A stretch of DNA of 64,000 nucleotides, taken from the NCBI RefSeq assembly GCF_003987175.1, contig NZ_PIPM01000002.1, positions 269,462 through 333,461 on the forward strand, written 5' to 3'. Position numbers and translations under genes: made by a program. Position 1 is the stretch's first letter. Each line of letters begins with the position of its first letter. The notes beneath the pieces were generated by a model. That model did no database searches. It was not told the DNA's origin and was given only the letters and a program-made list of their open reading frames with translations. This DNA is from Aliidiomarina sanyensis. GTDB lineage: Bacteria > Pseudomonadota > Gammaproteobacteria > Enterobacterales > Alteromonadaceae. Of this stretch, positions 1 to 9,562 are shown piece by piece.

Positions 1-699
1 TTGGGTCACTCCGCGATTCCAAACCCCTTGAAGCTCGCTATTGGTGGCGTTTTAGCGATCGTTATTGGCCCGATCCTACCGCCGATGCCTGATGTACCCA
101 TCTATTCCTGGGCTGGCTTCGGCATTATCGTTGAGCAAATCCTGATTGGGGCATCCATTGGTTTAATCATGCAAGTGACGTTTGCAGTCGTGCAGGCAGC
201 GGGCGAATTTATCGGTTTGCAAATGGGTTTGGCCTTCGCAACCTTTTTCTCACCAGATTCCGGTGCAAACACCATGATTCTCTCACGCATCCTGCATGTC
301 TTCGCGATGATGATGTTTCTTGCCCTCAATGGGCATCTGATGATGCTTGAGCTCCTTGCTTTTTCGTTTCAAGAGCTCCCTATTGGCGTGGTGGGTTTGA
401 ATTTTGGGGCTTTTGAGATGCTCGCGCGGTTTGGCAGCGTCGTATTTCTCTCGGGAATTCTTCTTGCGCTCCCGGTGTTTGGTGCGTTATTGATCATCAA
501 CCTGACCTTGGGAATCCTCAACCGTTCCGCACCGCAATTAACTGTGTTTTCAATCGGCTTCCCCATGTCACTTACCATGGGATTGTTCTTGTTGATGACG
601 TTAACCACAAACTTAGGTAGCTATCTCCAACGACTATTTGCCAACTCGCTCGGCTTCGTGAGTGAATTCATTCAAGCGCTAGCCCCCCTTCCTCAATAA
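1..699 (+). CDS. fliR: Flagellar export gate protein FliR (5' end cut by window edge)
   Basis: FliR is an integral membrane component of the flagellar type III export gate, working with FliP, FliQ and FlhB. The 232 readable residues contain several hydrophobic helices and the FliR-typical stretch around GEFIGLQMGLAFATFFSP (about residues 68-85). Family members are about 255-265 residues, so roughly the first 25-30 residues lie outside the window; the apparent TTG at base 1 is probably not the true start. The gene is followed at once by a bidirectional terminator and the convergent flgL, so flhB does not follow, unlike the fliR-flhB order of many polar flagellar clusters. Confidence 0.93.
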   Translation: MGHSAIPNPLKLAIGGVLAIVIGPILPPMPDVPIYSWAGFGIIVEQILIGASIGLIMQVTFAVVQAAGEFIGLQMGLAFATFFSPDSGANTMILSRILHVFAMMMFLALNGHLMMLELLAFSFQELPIGVVGLNFGAFEMLARFGSVVFLSGILLALPVFGALLIINLTLGILNRSAPQLTVFSIGFPMSLTMGLFLLMTLTTNLGSYLQRLFANSLGFVSEFIQALAPLPQ

Positions 700-726
700 C
701 CTCGGCTCCGGTTTACGAAGGGCTAT

Positions 727-755
727 AAAAAACGCCGGATGACCCGGCGTTTTTT
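727..755. terminator. Bidirectional terminator between fliR and flgL
   Basis: Perfect 12-bp inverted repeat (AAAAAACGCCGG, 727-738; CCGGCGTTTTTT, 744-755) with a 5-nt loop. T-runs on both strands let it end both the fliR transcript and the long flgB-flgL transcript that meet here. Confidence 0.92.
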
Positions 756-770
756 AGCTTTCATTCGGTG

Positions 771-1724
771 TTAGCGGAGATAATCAAACAATGACAAGCC
801 CTTAATATCTACAAACGCCTTTTGTGCCGCCTGTAAGCCGACCATCCGCAAACTGTAATCAGCTGTTGCTTGAACGTAGTCCAAATCAACCAAGTCTGAC
901 ATTTGCTGCTGATAGCCAAGCATCCGATTTCCCGCCACCAGATCCAGTGTGTCGAGCTCATTCAAACGCGCCCCTAACGAAGCCCGCTTGGTCACCATGT
1001 TATCCATTCCGTTGTCGAGCTCACGCAAAACGTCATTCATGATTTGACGTTTCTGATCCGCAGGAATCGCACCTTCACCATCTTCAAGTGCCGCAATGGC
1101 CTTCTCAAATGTGCGGAAAATGCTGGTATTTAAGTCTGCTTCCGACGTTTCCCGCGGTTTACCGACCACCGACAAGAAAGCATCTTGTCCGGAGAGTCCA
1201 ACTTTCATTAAACGGTCACCATCGACACGCTCTTCGCGCACATCCGGACTTCCGGTGTAGACCACGTTGCCATCGGCATCTCGTTCAAATGGAGGACGTC
1301 CATCGGAGTAACCGCCAAAGGTAAAGCGACCACTCCCATCGGTGCTGTTAGCCAAGCCAATCAGACCTTCGTACAAACCTCTCATTTCACTCGCGATCGA
1401 CAGTCGGTCAATATCGCTCGACGTGTCACTCGATGCTTGAACCATCAACGTCTTCGCACGCGTTAGAATATCGTTTGTACTGTTTAAGATACTCTCCTGC
1501 TGCGCCAAACTATTTCGCACACTAACCCGCGCGGTTTTGAACTGCTCGGTGACCGCAATGGACTGACTTACGTCGACTGCCCGCGCGGCAGCCTGAGGAT
1601 CGTCCGATGGATTGACAACCCGACGACCAGACGCAATTTGTTGACCAATCTTCATGAACTCAGCTTGCTGACGGTTCATTGACGTGACGTTTTGGTCGAA
1701 AATAGTCACTGTACTAATGCGCAT
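771..1724 (-). CDS. flgL: Flagellar hook-associated protein FlgL (HAP3)
   Basis: FlgL is the second hook-filament junction protein, lying between FlgK and the flagellin filament. The 317-residue product starts MRISTVTIFDQNVTSMNRQQ and has the flagellin-like N- and C-terminal helical regions. Its length equals that of E. coli FlgL and is shorter than many Vibrio-type polar FlgL proteins. It is the last gene of the minus-strand flg operon, 20 bp after flgK, and ends just before the shared terminator. The start follows a GAGGAG-type ribosome site. Confidence 0.95.
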   Translation of the reverse strand: MRISTVTIFDQNVTSMNRQQAEFMKIGQQIASGRRVVNPSDDPQAAARAVDVSQSIAVTEQFKTARVSVRNSLAQQESILNSTNDILTRAKTLMVQASSDTSSDIDRLSIASEMRGLYEGLIGLANSTDGSGRFTFGGYSDGRPPFERDADGNVVYTGSPDVREERVDGDRLMKVGLSGQDAFLSVVGKPRETSEADLNTSIFRTFEKAIAALEDGEGAIPADQKRQIMNDVLRELDNGMDNMVTKRASLGARLNELDTLDLVAGNRMLGYQQQMSDLVDLDYVQATADYSLRMVGLQAAQKAFVDIKGLSLFDYLR

Positions 1725-1744
1725 TGTTATTTACTCCTCAGCAC

Positions 1745-3355
1745 TTAGCGACGTAACGACAAGATCGTTTCGAGGATGGTCATCCCCGCTTCGATCACTT
1801 TCGCATTGGCTTGGTAAAACTGCTGAAACTTAATCAAATTCGCAGCTTCTTCATCGAGATTGACTCCAGACTCAGACTGTTGCAGAGCTTTAAGCTGTTG
1901 CGTCAGCCCTTCTTGCGCAGCAAGATTTGCATTGACCACCGCAGCGCGGTTACCCGAATCACTGATAATAGCGCCGTAAGCCTGTCCAAAGGTCGCGTTG
2001 TTGCCAACCAGGCGCATACTCTGCATGCCTTGCAATGCCAGTGCATTTCGGTTGTCGCCATCATCATCGCTCTGACCAGCGGCAATGTTGGAAATGTCGT
2101 TAATCTCAACTTGGAAGCCTTGCGCCCCTCGTTGCACTGGGTTTAACCGGAAACGGTCTCCTGCTTCTGGGGTACCGCTGATTGCAACCGTCATACCACC
2201 GAAATTCAGGGTGTTGGTGTCTGGGTCAAAACCGACATCCACCGGTTGGCCGTTGTCACGCCGCACCGCCGTGTATTCGGTGCCATTGAAAGAGACATCG
2301 TAGCCAGTGGCGAGCAACTCACGTGCATCGGTAATCTCGATATTCATAAAACCGTCGCCGGCATTATTGGTATTCGAATAGCTCAAGGGATTACCTACCG
2401 AGAAGAAATCTTGCCCTGCTTGCCCAAGCAAGTCGGTCCCTTGGCGATGTTGCTCATTAAATGTCTGCGCCATGGTGATAGCGAGTTGGCCTAACTGCGC
2501 TTGGACTTTGTCCAGGCTTTCTCGACGAAATGCCATCAACCCGCCAATGGTTCCGCTGCGGAATGTGGTTTCTGGTAACTCCCGGACATTGCCGGATGAG
2601 TCACGATAGGCAACGACAATACGCTCAGGATCCGCTGCAGAACCCACCGCTTCGAGCGTGAAAGTGCGATCGCCCGCAACTAAAGGTTGCCCATTTGCAA
2701 TGGAGACGTTGTACGCACCCCCATCTTGAACATTCACTTTAATTTCAACGCTCTTACTTAGTTCCGCAATGAGGTTATCTCGCTGATTGAGCAGCGAGTT
2801 TGATGGTTTTCCGGTAATCGCGGTGGAGGTCGCAATTTCCTTATTGAGCGCGGCAATTTGTTCGGCCATATTATTGACCTTAGCCACTTCGGTCGTCAGC
2901 TGCCCGTTCACTGAGCGTTGCATGTCGTGCAAATAACCATCAAATGAGCGGAACTGGGCGGAAAGACTCTGGGCATTGCCAAGAACACCCTCACGGGCTG
3001 CCGGCTCTGAAGGAGCCCCCGCGAGATCGCCCAACGAACCAAAAAAGTTTTGAATCATGGGCGCAAGACCCGCATCAAGGTCCCCCAGCAAATTATCAAT
3101 CTGATTGATTTGATTCTTGTAGGTGGTCAACGATGCCAATGACCCACTTGAACTATTCAGTCGATCGGCAACAAACGCATTGAACTGGCGCTGAACGTCG
3201 GTAACTTGCACGCCACCACCGGTTCTCGACTCGCTCAGGAGCACAAGCTCACGGTTGTAGCCTGGCGTGTAGACGTTGGAAATATTATTACTGGTCGCAT
3301 TCAAAGCGGTTTGCGCTGCACCTAAACCACTGACGCCAATATTGAAAATAGTCAT
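1745..3355 (-). CDS. flgK: Flagellar hook-associated protein FlgK (HAP1)
   Basis: FlgK forms the first hook-filament junction zone. The 536-residue protein begins with the axial-protein motif MTIFNIGVSGLGAAQTALNA followed by TSNNISN. It ends with the heptad-type terminus containing NLIKFQQFYQANAKVIEAG, typical of rod/hook/HAP proteins. It lies 24 bp downstream of flgJ and 20 bp upstream of flgL in the same transcript. Length is close to enteric FlgK (about 547). Confidence 0.96.
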   Translation of the reverse strand: MTIFNIGVSGLGAAQTALNATSNNISNVYTPGYNRELVLLSESRTGGGVQVTDVQRQFNAFVADRLNSSSGSLASLTTYKNQINQIDNLLGDLDAGLAPMIQNFFGSLGDLAGAPSEPAAREGVLGNAQSLSAQFRSFDGYLHDMQRSVNGQLTTEVAKVNNMAEQIAALNKEIATSTAITGKPSNSLLNQRDNLIAELSKSVEIKVNVQDGGAYNVSIANGQPLVAGDRTFTLEAVGSAADPERIVVAYRDSSGNVRELPETTFRSGTIGGLMAFRRESLDKVQAQLGQLAITMAQTFNEQHRQGTDLLGQAGQDFFSVGNPLSYSNTNNAGDGFMNIEITDARELLATGYDVSFNGTEYTAVRRDNGQPVDVGFDPDTNTLNFGGMTVAISGTPEAGDRFRLNPVQRGAQGFQVEINDISNIAAGQSDDDGDNRNALALQGMQSMRLVGNNATFGQAYGAIISDSGNRAAVVNANLAAQEGLTQQLKALQQSESGVNLDEEAANLIKFQQFYQANAKVIEAGMTILETILSLRR

Positions 3356-3379
3356 TCGTCGTCCCTTTTTGTTGTCCTG

Positions 3380-3736
3380 TTACTTATCGGCAACGGGACG
3401 ATTTTCTTGAGGGCTTACCGGTGAAATTGGCACCTGTTGCATTTGCCGCACCATTTGCTCTGCCAACCCTACACCCCGTGTCGCTAAATGGCGTGAAAGC
3501 TGCTCGTCATACATCGACATCATGGTGCGTTGTTGGTGGCTATCAAACAGTTCGGAATCACCCACCGCTTCGCGCATGCTTTTGAGCATCATATTCAAAA
3601 ACAGCGCTTCGAATTCTTCTGCAGCTTGCCGCAATCCTTCGGTTTCGTTCCGGCGATTCTCTTGTCGAATTTGATTAAGCCCTTGCACATCCATGGCGAG
3701 ACGGGCTTGCTGAAAATTTGCGATGCCATCTGCCAT
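3380..3736 (-). CDS. flgJ: Short FlgJ: rod-binding domain only, no muramidase domain
   Basis: FlgJ caps the growing rod. In many gammaproteobacteria it is about 300 residues, with an N-terminal rod-binding domain and a C-terminal glucosaminidase that opens peptidoglycan. Here only the rod-binding part is present: 118 residues, with the conserved segment AAEEFEALFLNMMLKSMREA at about residues 38-57. The stop is followed after 24 bp by flgK, so no C-terminal domain or frameshifted remnant fits. The start codon overlaps the flgI stop by one base (TGATG), implying translational coupling. The cell-wall hydrolase for rod passage must be encoded elsewhere, if one is needed. Confidence 0.92.
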   Translation of the reverse strand: MADGIANFQQARLAMDVQGLNQIRQENRRNETEGLRQAAEEFEALFLNMMLKSMREAVGDSELFDSHQQRTMMSMYDEQLSRHLATRGVGLAEQMVRQMQQVPISPVSPQENRPVADK

Positions 3737-4842
3737 CAGATAATCTCCAATTCAGCGCGCAAAGAACCAGAGGCTTTTAATGCTTCCAAAATAGCCATCA
3801 AGTCCATGGGTGTTGCGCCTAAAGCATTCAGCGCATTAACGACTTCCATCAGATCGACGCCTTCGACCACATTCAAGACACCGTCATCTTGGGTTAACTG
3901 GATGTCGGCCTCTTCAACAATAACCGTCTGACCAGGACTGAAGGCTCGAGGCTGACTCACACCGCGACGGGTATCAATGGAAACAGCCAGATTCCCGTGG
4001 GCAACCGCCGCTTGGTGTAAACGAACATTCCCGTTCAGAACCACCGAACCGGTCCGAGAGTTCAACACAACACGAGCTCGGCCCTCATCGGGTGTCACCC
4101 GAAGATTCTCGACCCGGGCCATAAAGCGCACCCGTTCGTTTTCATCTTGCGGCCCAAACAATCGAATAGTCCGGCCATCCACTGCACTTGCGACAAAATT
4201 GCCGAATTCTTCATTAATTCGTGTCACCACGCGCTCCGCGGTGCTGAAATCTGCCGAGCGCAAGTGAAGCTCAAGCTCACCATTTCCTTGCGCATTCATA
4301 TTCAACGGTACTTCACGTTCCACAATCGCACCACGTGAAATACGGCCGGCCGATTGATGGTTAATGGTTTCTCGACTGCCGGCAGCTTCCGCAGTGGCGC
4401 CAGCAATCAACAGATTTCCTTGCGCGAGTGCATAGATTTCTCCATCCGCACCCCGCAGCGGTGTCATTAGCAAGGTGCCCCCACGCAAGCTGCGGGCATT
4501 CCCTACCGAAGATACCGTGACATCCAGACGCTGTCCTTGGCGGGAAAAAGGCGGAAGATCAGCGGTGACCATGACCGCTGCGACATTCCGCAACTGCATG
4601 TTGGTTCCCGGAGGAACGGTGACACCAAGCTGCGAGAGCATATTGGTCAAGGATTGACCGGTAAACGGGGCTTGGGTGGTTTGATCCCCGGTGCCATCCA
4701 GTCCCACCACCAGGCCATAGCCAACCAAAACGTTATCCCGAACACCTGCAAAGTCAGCGAGATCCTTCAGGCGCTCTGCGTGTACCGGCCCTTGTACGAG
4801 GAGTCCGAATGCGAGCAATCCAATATAAAATAAACGTTTCAT
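3736..4842 (-). CDS. flgI: Flagellar P-ring protein FlgI
   Basis: FlgI assembles into the periplasmic P ring around the distal rod. The 368-residue precursor has a Sec signal peptide (MKRLFYIGLLAFGLLVQG...VHA) followed by the family signature ERLKDLADFAGVRDNVLVGY and GLVVGLDGTGD. The start follows a GAGG ribosome site 6-7 nt upstream. It lies 14 bp after flgH and overlaps flgJ by one base. Confidence 0.97.
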   Translation of the reverse strand: MKRLFYIGLLAFGLLVQGPVHAERLKDLADFAGVRDNVLVGYGLVVGLDGTGDQTTQAPFTGQSLTNMLSQLGVTVPPGTNMQLRNVAAVMVTADLPPFSRQGQRLDVTVSSVGNARSLRGGTLLMTPLRGADGEIYALAQGNLLIAGATAEAAGSRETINHQSAGRISRGAIVEREVPLNMNAQGNGELELHLRSADFSTAERVVTRINEEFGNFVASAVDGRTIRLFGPQDENERVRFMARVENLRVTPDEGRARVVLNSRTGSVVLNGNVRLHQAAVAHGNLAVSIDTRRGVSQPRAFSPGQTVIVEEADIQLTQDDGVLNVVEGVDLMEVVNALNALGATPMDLMAILEALKASGSLRAELEII

Positions 4843-4856
4843 TCGAGACCTCGATC

Positions 4857-5543
4857 CTAAAACGGGTTCACACGATTAAAGAAGCGTTGGAACCAACCCA
4901 TGCGCTGTCCATCGTGAATGTATCCATCACCGATATATTCGATGCGCGCATCGGCCACTTGCGTGGATAACACGGTATTCTGTCCGCTGATGGTGCGCGG
5001 GTTCACCACCCCCGAAAACCGGATGTACTCAGCACCTTGGTTAATGGCAATTTGTTTTTCGCCGCGCACCCGTAAATTGCCATTCCCTAGAACTTCCATC
5101 ACAGATACGGTGATCGTGCCTTGGAATGTGTTATTTGCGCGCGCTGCGCCCTGCCCTAAGAAGTTGCTGTCCGAGCCCACATTGAAACCATATTCAGCCA
5201 GACGATCGAGAACATCAGGTAAGTCCGCGAGGTTAATACCCATGTTGCTCGAACGACTTGAACTTGCTTCCGAACTCTTGGTCGCGCTGACCTGCTCTTG
5301 CAACACAATCGTCAAAATATCGCCGGTCATGCGCGGACGACGATCTTCGAACAAAGGTGCATAACCACGCTGTGCCTGAAAAATAGAACCATTCGCATTG
5401 ACCGCGGGCATTTCAGGAACAACCACGGTTTCTGGCTCGGAGACCACCACCGGAGGGGGCGTGCCTGAGCAAGCTGCTAGCCATACCGTGGCCAACAGAA
5501 CCAGTACACAGCGCCAAATGGTTTGGTTATTGAGCATGTTCAT
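4857..5543 (-). CDS. flgH: Flagellar L-ring lipoprotein FlgH
   Basis: FlgH forms the outer-membrane L ring. I place the start at 5543 (MNMLNNQ) because GGAG lies 9 nt upstream; the open frame extends 16 codons further, but that start would put charged residues before the signal peptide. The signal peptide ends in a lipobox, LAAC, with Cys at about residue 25. The body carries the family stretches [19 protein letters not shown] and [14 protein letters not shown]. It overlaps the flgG region only by adjacency and is followed by flgI 14 bp later. Confidence 0.95.
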   Translation of the reverse strand: MNMLNNQTIWRCVLVLLATVWLAACSGTPPPVVVSEPETVVVPEMPAVNANGSIFQAQRGYAPLFEDRRPRMTGDILTIVLQEQVSATKSSEASSSRSSNMGINLADLPDVLDRLAEYGFNVGSDSNFLGQGAARANNTFQGTITVSVMEVLGNGNLRVRGEKQIAINQGAEYIRFSGVVNPRTISGQNTVLSTQVADARIEYIGDGYIHDGQRMGWFQRFFNRVNPF

Positions 5544-5592
5544 TGTCAAAATCTCCGGCCTTATCAAACGTCTATCCACGCCCTTCGGCACA

Positions 5593-6375
5593 TTACAATT
5601 GGGTCAAACGCGACAGCATTTCATCACTGGTTCGCAGGGCCCGACTATTAATCTCATACGCGCGTTGGGTTTGAATCATATTGACCATCTCTTCCACAAC
5701 GTTCACGTTCGAGGTCTCAACATAGCCTTGGAATAAACGGCCGGTACCGTTATCCCCTGGAGTAAACTCATTTCGAGGTCCCGAAGAGGCGGTCTCGCGG
5801 TATAAATTCCCGCCCACGCTTTCAAGGCCGGTCGCATTAATGAAGGTTGCTAAGGTAATTTGACCAACCTGGGTCGGTTGGGGATTCCCCGGTTGGGTAA
5901 CACTCACAATACCATCTTCGCCAATGCTGACACTCAAGGCATTGGCGGGGATAAAAATTCCTGGCTCAAGGGGATACCCCGCAGCAGTCACCATCTGGCC
6001 ATTCTGATCGACTTGGAAGCTCCCATCCCGGGTAAATGCCACCTCACCGTCCGGCATCAACACTTGGAAGAAGCCATTGCCATTGATGGCTAAATCGCGG
6101 CTATTCTCTGTGGCGACCAGACTGCCTTGCGTGTGTAAACGCTCTGTAGCCACCGGGCGTACGCCGGTACCGACTTGTAAGCCAGATGGCAAGCGATCTT
6201 GCGCGTTATTTAAGGCACCCGGCTGACGCATGTTTTGATAGAGCAAGTCTTCAAACACCGCACGCGAGCGCTTAAATCCAGTGGTGTTGACGTTGGCCAA
6301 GTTATTGGTAATGACGTCCATTTGAAACTGTTGCGCTTCAAGACCTGTTTTGCCCGTCCAGAGTGATTTAATCAT
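5593..6375 (-). CDS. flgG: Flagellar distal rod protein FlgG
   Basis: FlgG builds the distal rod. The 260-residue protein starts [20 protein letters not shown] and contains the axial-family motif [21 protein letters not shown] (starting near residue 28). It ends [20 protein letters not shown], both standard for FlgG. Length matches the family (about 260). It lies 17 bp after flgF and about 50 bp before the chosen flgH start. Confidence 0.97.
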   Translation of the reverse strand: MIKSLWTGKTGLEAQQFQMDVITNNLANVNTTGFKRSRAVFEDLLYQNMRQPGALNNAQDRLPSGLQVGTGVRPVATERLHTQGSLVATENSRDLAINGNGFFQVLMPDGEVAFTRDGSFQVDQNGQMVTAAGYPLEPGIFIPANALSVSIGEDGIVSVTQPGNPQPTQVGQITLATFINATGLESVGGNLYRETASSGPRNEFTPGDNGTGRLFQGYVETSNVNVVEEMVNMIQTQRAYEINSRALRTSDEMLSRLTQL

Positions 6376-6392
6376 GGTTCACTATCTCCGTC

Positions 6393-7133
6393 TTAACCCT
6401 GCACTGAAAGCAGGCTATTTGCGCGTTGAGCATTTTCGTCCGCAGTTGAAATCACTTTCATCTGCATATCGTATTTGCGCTGGTTATTAATCATGGCCAC
6501 CATGGCTTCAACAGCACTTACGTTGCTGCCTTCTAAAGCACCACTGGCCAACCGTGCATCTTCATTTTGTGGGAGGGGTCCGTTCACACCACGGAAGAGC
6601 CCATCCAGTCCGCGCTGTAACACAGCTGCATCGCCGCTGACCATCTTCAAGCGGTCGATCTCAGCGATTTCAGTAGGTCGCGCGCCTTCGGCTTTCATGG
6701 TCAGCGTGCCATCTTCACCTATGGTAATTTCAGCACCCAATGGAATGACGATGGGTCCACCGGCCCCGAGAACCGGCCGTCCATTGCTGGTAAGTACACC
6801 AGTTTCATCAATATTCAGATCGCCGCGACGCGTGTACGCCTCGGAACCATCCGCCGCCTGCACCGCAAGCCACGCATCGCCACGAAGAGCTACATCCAAC
6901 GGACGGCCCGTGGTATTAATTGGCCCCGCCTGTTGATCAAAGAGGGGCGTAGACCCGACCACAGCCGTTCGCGTATCGAAGACACCAGGGCCTTCCATCG
7001 GCACAGCGCGCACCGCACTCAATTGGGCACGAAAACCACTCGTCGAGACGTTGGCCAAGTTGTGGTTGATCACCGCTTGATCATCCAGCGTCTGACGCGC
7101 GCCACCCATCGCGGTGTAAAGTATCGGATCCAT
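6393..7133 (-). CDS. flgF: Flagellar proximal rod protein FlgF
   Basis: FlgF is a proximal rod subunit. The 246-residue product begins MDPILYTAMGGARQTLDDQA, then carries the axial motif NHNLANVSTSGFRAQLSA and ends with SNVSAVEAMVAMINNQRKYD. Both are features of the FlgF branch of rod proteins. It is the sixth gene of the flg operon, 35 bp after flgE. Confidence 0.96.
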   Translation of the reverse strand: MDPILYTAMGGARQTLDDQAVINHNLANVSTSGFRAQLSAVRAVPMEGPGVFDTRTAVVGSTPLFDQQAGPINTTGRPLDVALRGDAWLAVQAADGSEAYTRRGDLNIDETGVLTSNGRPVLGAGGPIVIPLGAEITIGEDGTLTMKAEGARPTEIAEIDRLKMVSGDAAVLQRGLDGLFRGVNGPLPQNEDARLASGALEGSNVSAVEAMVAMINNQRKYDMQMKVISTADENAQRANSLLSVQG

Positions 7134-7168
7134 GCTTACCTCCTCATCAACACGTCAATGTCCAAAAC

Positions 7169-8353
7169 TTACCGTAGGTTCACGGTGGCCTGGAGCACTT
7201 CATCTTGGGTCTTGATACTTTGCGCGTTCGCTTGGTAGTTGCGCTGCGCGATAATCAAGGCGACCAATTCTTGCGTGAGATCCACGTTCGATTGCTCAAC
7301 GACACCCGATGCGATAGAGCCAAACTGGCCTTCACCAGCTAACCCAATGATGGGTGCTCCAGAATCCGCAGTTTCCATCCAACCGTTATCGCCCACGGCA
7401 CGCAGCCCCTCCATGTTGCGGAAAGAGGCAAGCGCAATGGTTCCTAATGTCTGGCTTTGCTCATTGGTGTAAGTCCCAATAATGTTGCCTTGCTCATCAA
7501 TTGCGATACGAATCAGCGTGCCGGAGGTATACCCGTCTTGCTGGAGGTTATTGAGTTCAAACTCATTCGCGAATTGAGTGGTTCCTGCAATATCCATTTC
7601 CACGGTCATCTGCTCAGCGCCACCGCCCGGATTGAAAGAAAAATTGTCGAGGTTATTGGTGTTCGCGAGCAGACCATTCGAGTCAAAACTAATCTCACCA
7701 ACTTCTGGAGAGAGCTCTCCATCACGACTTAGACGAACTTCCCACTGATTGTCAGCAACCTTCGTGAAATACATCAGCGCGCTGTACTGGCGGCCCAATG
7801 AGTCATATACACTCACGGTGTTGGCGTAGTGGTACGACTCAGGATCATTGACATCAAATGGCAAGACCCCCCGGTCGATGTTTTCTGAACGTGCATCGAG
7901 ATTGAAACTTGCACCGATATTGGTTGTTGGTTGTGCTTGCAGGCCACCGGATGGAATCCGTAACTCTTGCGGTTGTGAGCCAATCGCTGCACCCGCTGGA
8001 TAGCCGGTAAGACGAGCACCTTGGGCATTCACGACAAAGCCGTCATTGGTCATGGTCAGTTGGCCGTTACGCGAATACATGACTTGATCGCCTTGAATAA
8101 AGCGGAAAAAGCCATTTCCAGCGATCGCGAGATCCATATTTCGGTTAGTGGTCTCGAAATTCCCCTCATTGAAGTTCTGCACAATGGCAGAAACTCGGGT
8201 TCCAAGACCCCCTTGGGAATTTGCATAAACATCCGCGAACTGTACGCCGGAGCTTTTAAAGCCGACGGTTTGGGCGTTAGCAATGTTGTTTCCGACGACA
8301 CTCAAATTGGTCGCTGAGGCGCGGAGTCCACTTAGTGCTTGTGAAAAACTCAT
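7169..8353 (-). CDS. flgE: Flagellar hook protein FlgE
   Basis: FlgE polymerises into the hook. The 394-residue protein starts MSFSQALSGLRASATNLSVV with the following NNIANAQTVGFKSSGVQFAD, and ends QELVALIIAQRNYQANAQSI. These terminal heptad regions are diagnostic. Length resembles enteric FlgE (about 400). A 108-bp gap with a short inverted repeat separates it from flgD; the gene order flgD-flgE-flgF is canonical. Confidence 0.97.
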   Translation of the reverse strand: MSFSQALSGLRASATNLSVVGNNIANAQTVGFKSSGVQFADVYANSQGGLGTRVSAIVQNFNEGNFETTNRNMDLAIAGNGFFRFIQGDQVMYSRNGQLTMTNDGFVVNAQGARLTGYPAGAAIGSQPQELRIPSGGLQAQPTTNIGASFNLDARSENIDRGVLPFDVNDPESYHYANTVSVYDSLGRQYSALMYFTKVADNQWEVRLSRDGELSPEVGEISFDSNGLLANTNNLDNFSFNPGGGAEQMTVEMDIAGTTQFANEFELNNLQQDGYTSGTLIRIAIDEQGNIIGTYTNEQSQTLGTIALASFRNMEGLRAVGDNGWMETADSGAPIIGLAGEGQFGSIASGVVEQSNVDLTQELVALIIAQRNYQANAQSIKTQDEVLQATVNLR

Positions 8354-8423
8354 ATCGAAGCTCCTTTTAAGCTTGCTCTTTGTTCGGCGCCGCGTGTTCG
8401 CGGACGTCCTAAATGATATTTCC

Positions 8424-8440
8424 CCAACCGAATCGGTTGG
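8424..8440. repeat. Short inverted repeat in the flgD-flgE gap
   Basis: CCAACC (8424-8429) and GGTTGG (8435-8440) flank a 5-nt loop in the 108-bp gap between the flgD stop and flgE start. There is no T-run after it in the minus-strand reading direction, so I do not call it a terminator. It could be an attenuation or RNA-stability element upstream of the highly expressed hook gene. Confidence 0.4.
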
Positions 8441-8461
8441 CTACCTTGCTGTTATTCAGTG

Positions 8462-9139
8462 TCAGATCACCTGACGTATTTCTTCCAAACGAACGGGCTC
8501 GTAGATACCGCCCAAATCCAAGCGAGGACCGTCCGGATAACCCGAGCTGACCGCAAGAACTTGTGCGTAATTAAAGCTTTTATGTGAAATCGTACGTCCC
8601 TCGGCCATCGCCTCCACACGGAATCGATAGGCTCCGTCCGGCGCGCGCGTGCCATCTGCTAATTTGCCGTCCCATGTGATGGTGTGCATCCCTGGGTTCA
8701 GCTTGCCCATCTCAAGTTCCCGAACGACCTGTCCACTGCCATCGACAATAGAGACTTTGACTTGCTCTGCATTGCGGCCCAACTCAATTCCAAAGGGTGT
8801 TGAATCCCCGTCGCCCACCAACACGCGCTCTCCCGGCACCAGCACAGCCTTGCCAATCAGGGAGGTCGCTTGCATAAAGCGGCTCGCGTCAATCTGGTCG
8901 TTAATGCCATTCATGGTTTCGTTCAGTTGTTCAATTCCACTGACGGTATTAATCTGGGCCAGCTGGGAGGTCATTTCCGCATTGTCCATAGGGTTCAGCG
9001 GGTCTTGGTTGCGCAATTGCGCAACCAAAAGAGTCATAAAATTTTCCCGCATTTCCGCGCTCGCGCGCTGACCGCGTCCGGTATCACCATTGATTGCATT
9101 AACAACCGATGGGTCGATTTGATTCATGGCTGGTGTCAT
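8462..9139 (-). CDS. flgD: Flagellar hook-capping protein FlgD
   Basis: FlgD scaffolds hook assembly. The 225-residue product has the conserved N-terminal segment FMTLLVAQLRNQDPLNPMDN (about residues 33-52) followed by MTSQLAQINTVSGIEQLN, and a C-terminal FlgD Ig-like region with GMHTITWDGKLADGTRAPDG. The gene starts 3 bp after the flgC stop with a GAGGG ribosome site inside flgC. Confidence 0.96.
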   Translation of the reverse strand: MTPAMNQIDPSVVNAINGDTGRGQRASAEMRENFMTLLVAQLRNQDPLNPMDNAEMTSQLAQINTVSGIEQLNETMNGINDQIDASRFMQATSLIGKAVLVPGERVLVGDGDSTPFGIELGRNAEQVKVSIVDGSGQVVRELEMGKLNPGMHTITWDGKLADGTRAPDGAYRFRVEAMAEGRTISHKSFNYAQVLAVSSGYPDGPRLDLGGIYEPVRLEEIRQVI

Positions 9140-9142
9140 GGT

Positions 9143-9550
9143 TTAGCCCTCACCGATACGCAGCGTGCTCATGAGCAGCTGCTTGCTGGTATTCATCACC
9201 TCAACATTGGCCTGATAGGAGCGCGAGGCGGAAATCATATTGACCATCTCCGCCACCGGGTCGACATTCGGCATCTGGACATAACCCTGCTCATTCGCAA
9301 GCGGGTGTCCTGGGCGATACTCCATGCGTCCCGGTGTCGGGTCCGTAATCACTTCGCGGACTTGAACGCCACTCACGCCATCCTTGCCGTTGTACTGGCT
9401 TTGAAAAACCACTTGTTTAGCCTGATAAGGCGTTCCATCTGGTCCCGTTACACTATCGGCGTTGGCCATATTGCTCGCCGATACATTCATGCGTTGTGAT
9501 TGGGCGGTCAGGGCCGAACCCGAGATGTCAAAAATTGAGAACATACTCAT
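9143..9550 (-). CDS. flgC: Flagellar proximal rod protein FlgC
   Basis: FlgC is a proximal rod subunit. The 135-residue protein starts [20 protein letters not shown], has the motif [20 protein letters not shown] and ends [20 protein letters not shown]. Length is typical (about 135). It begins 12 bp after flgB with a TAGGAG ribosome site. Confidence 0.97.
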   Translation of the reverse strand: MSMFSIFDISGSALTAQSQRMNVSASNMANADSVTGPDGTPYQAKQVVFQSQYNGKDGVSGVQVREVITDPTPGRMEYRPGHPLANEQGYVQMPNVDPVAEMVNMISASRSYQANVEVMNTSKQLLMSTLRIGEG

Positions 9551-9562
9551 TTGTTAGGTCTC

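Noticed and set aside
3530..3931. 133-codon plus-strand frame opposite flgJ/flgI
   Set aside because: Shadow of real genes, no ribosome site or recognisable domain.
4325..4345. parS-like CACGTGAAA within flgI
   Set aside because: Only one half-site matches; the palindrome is broken on the left side.
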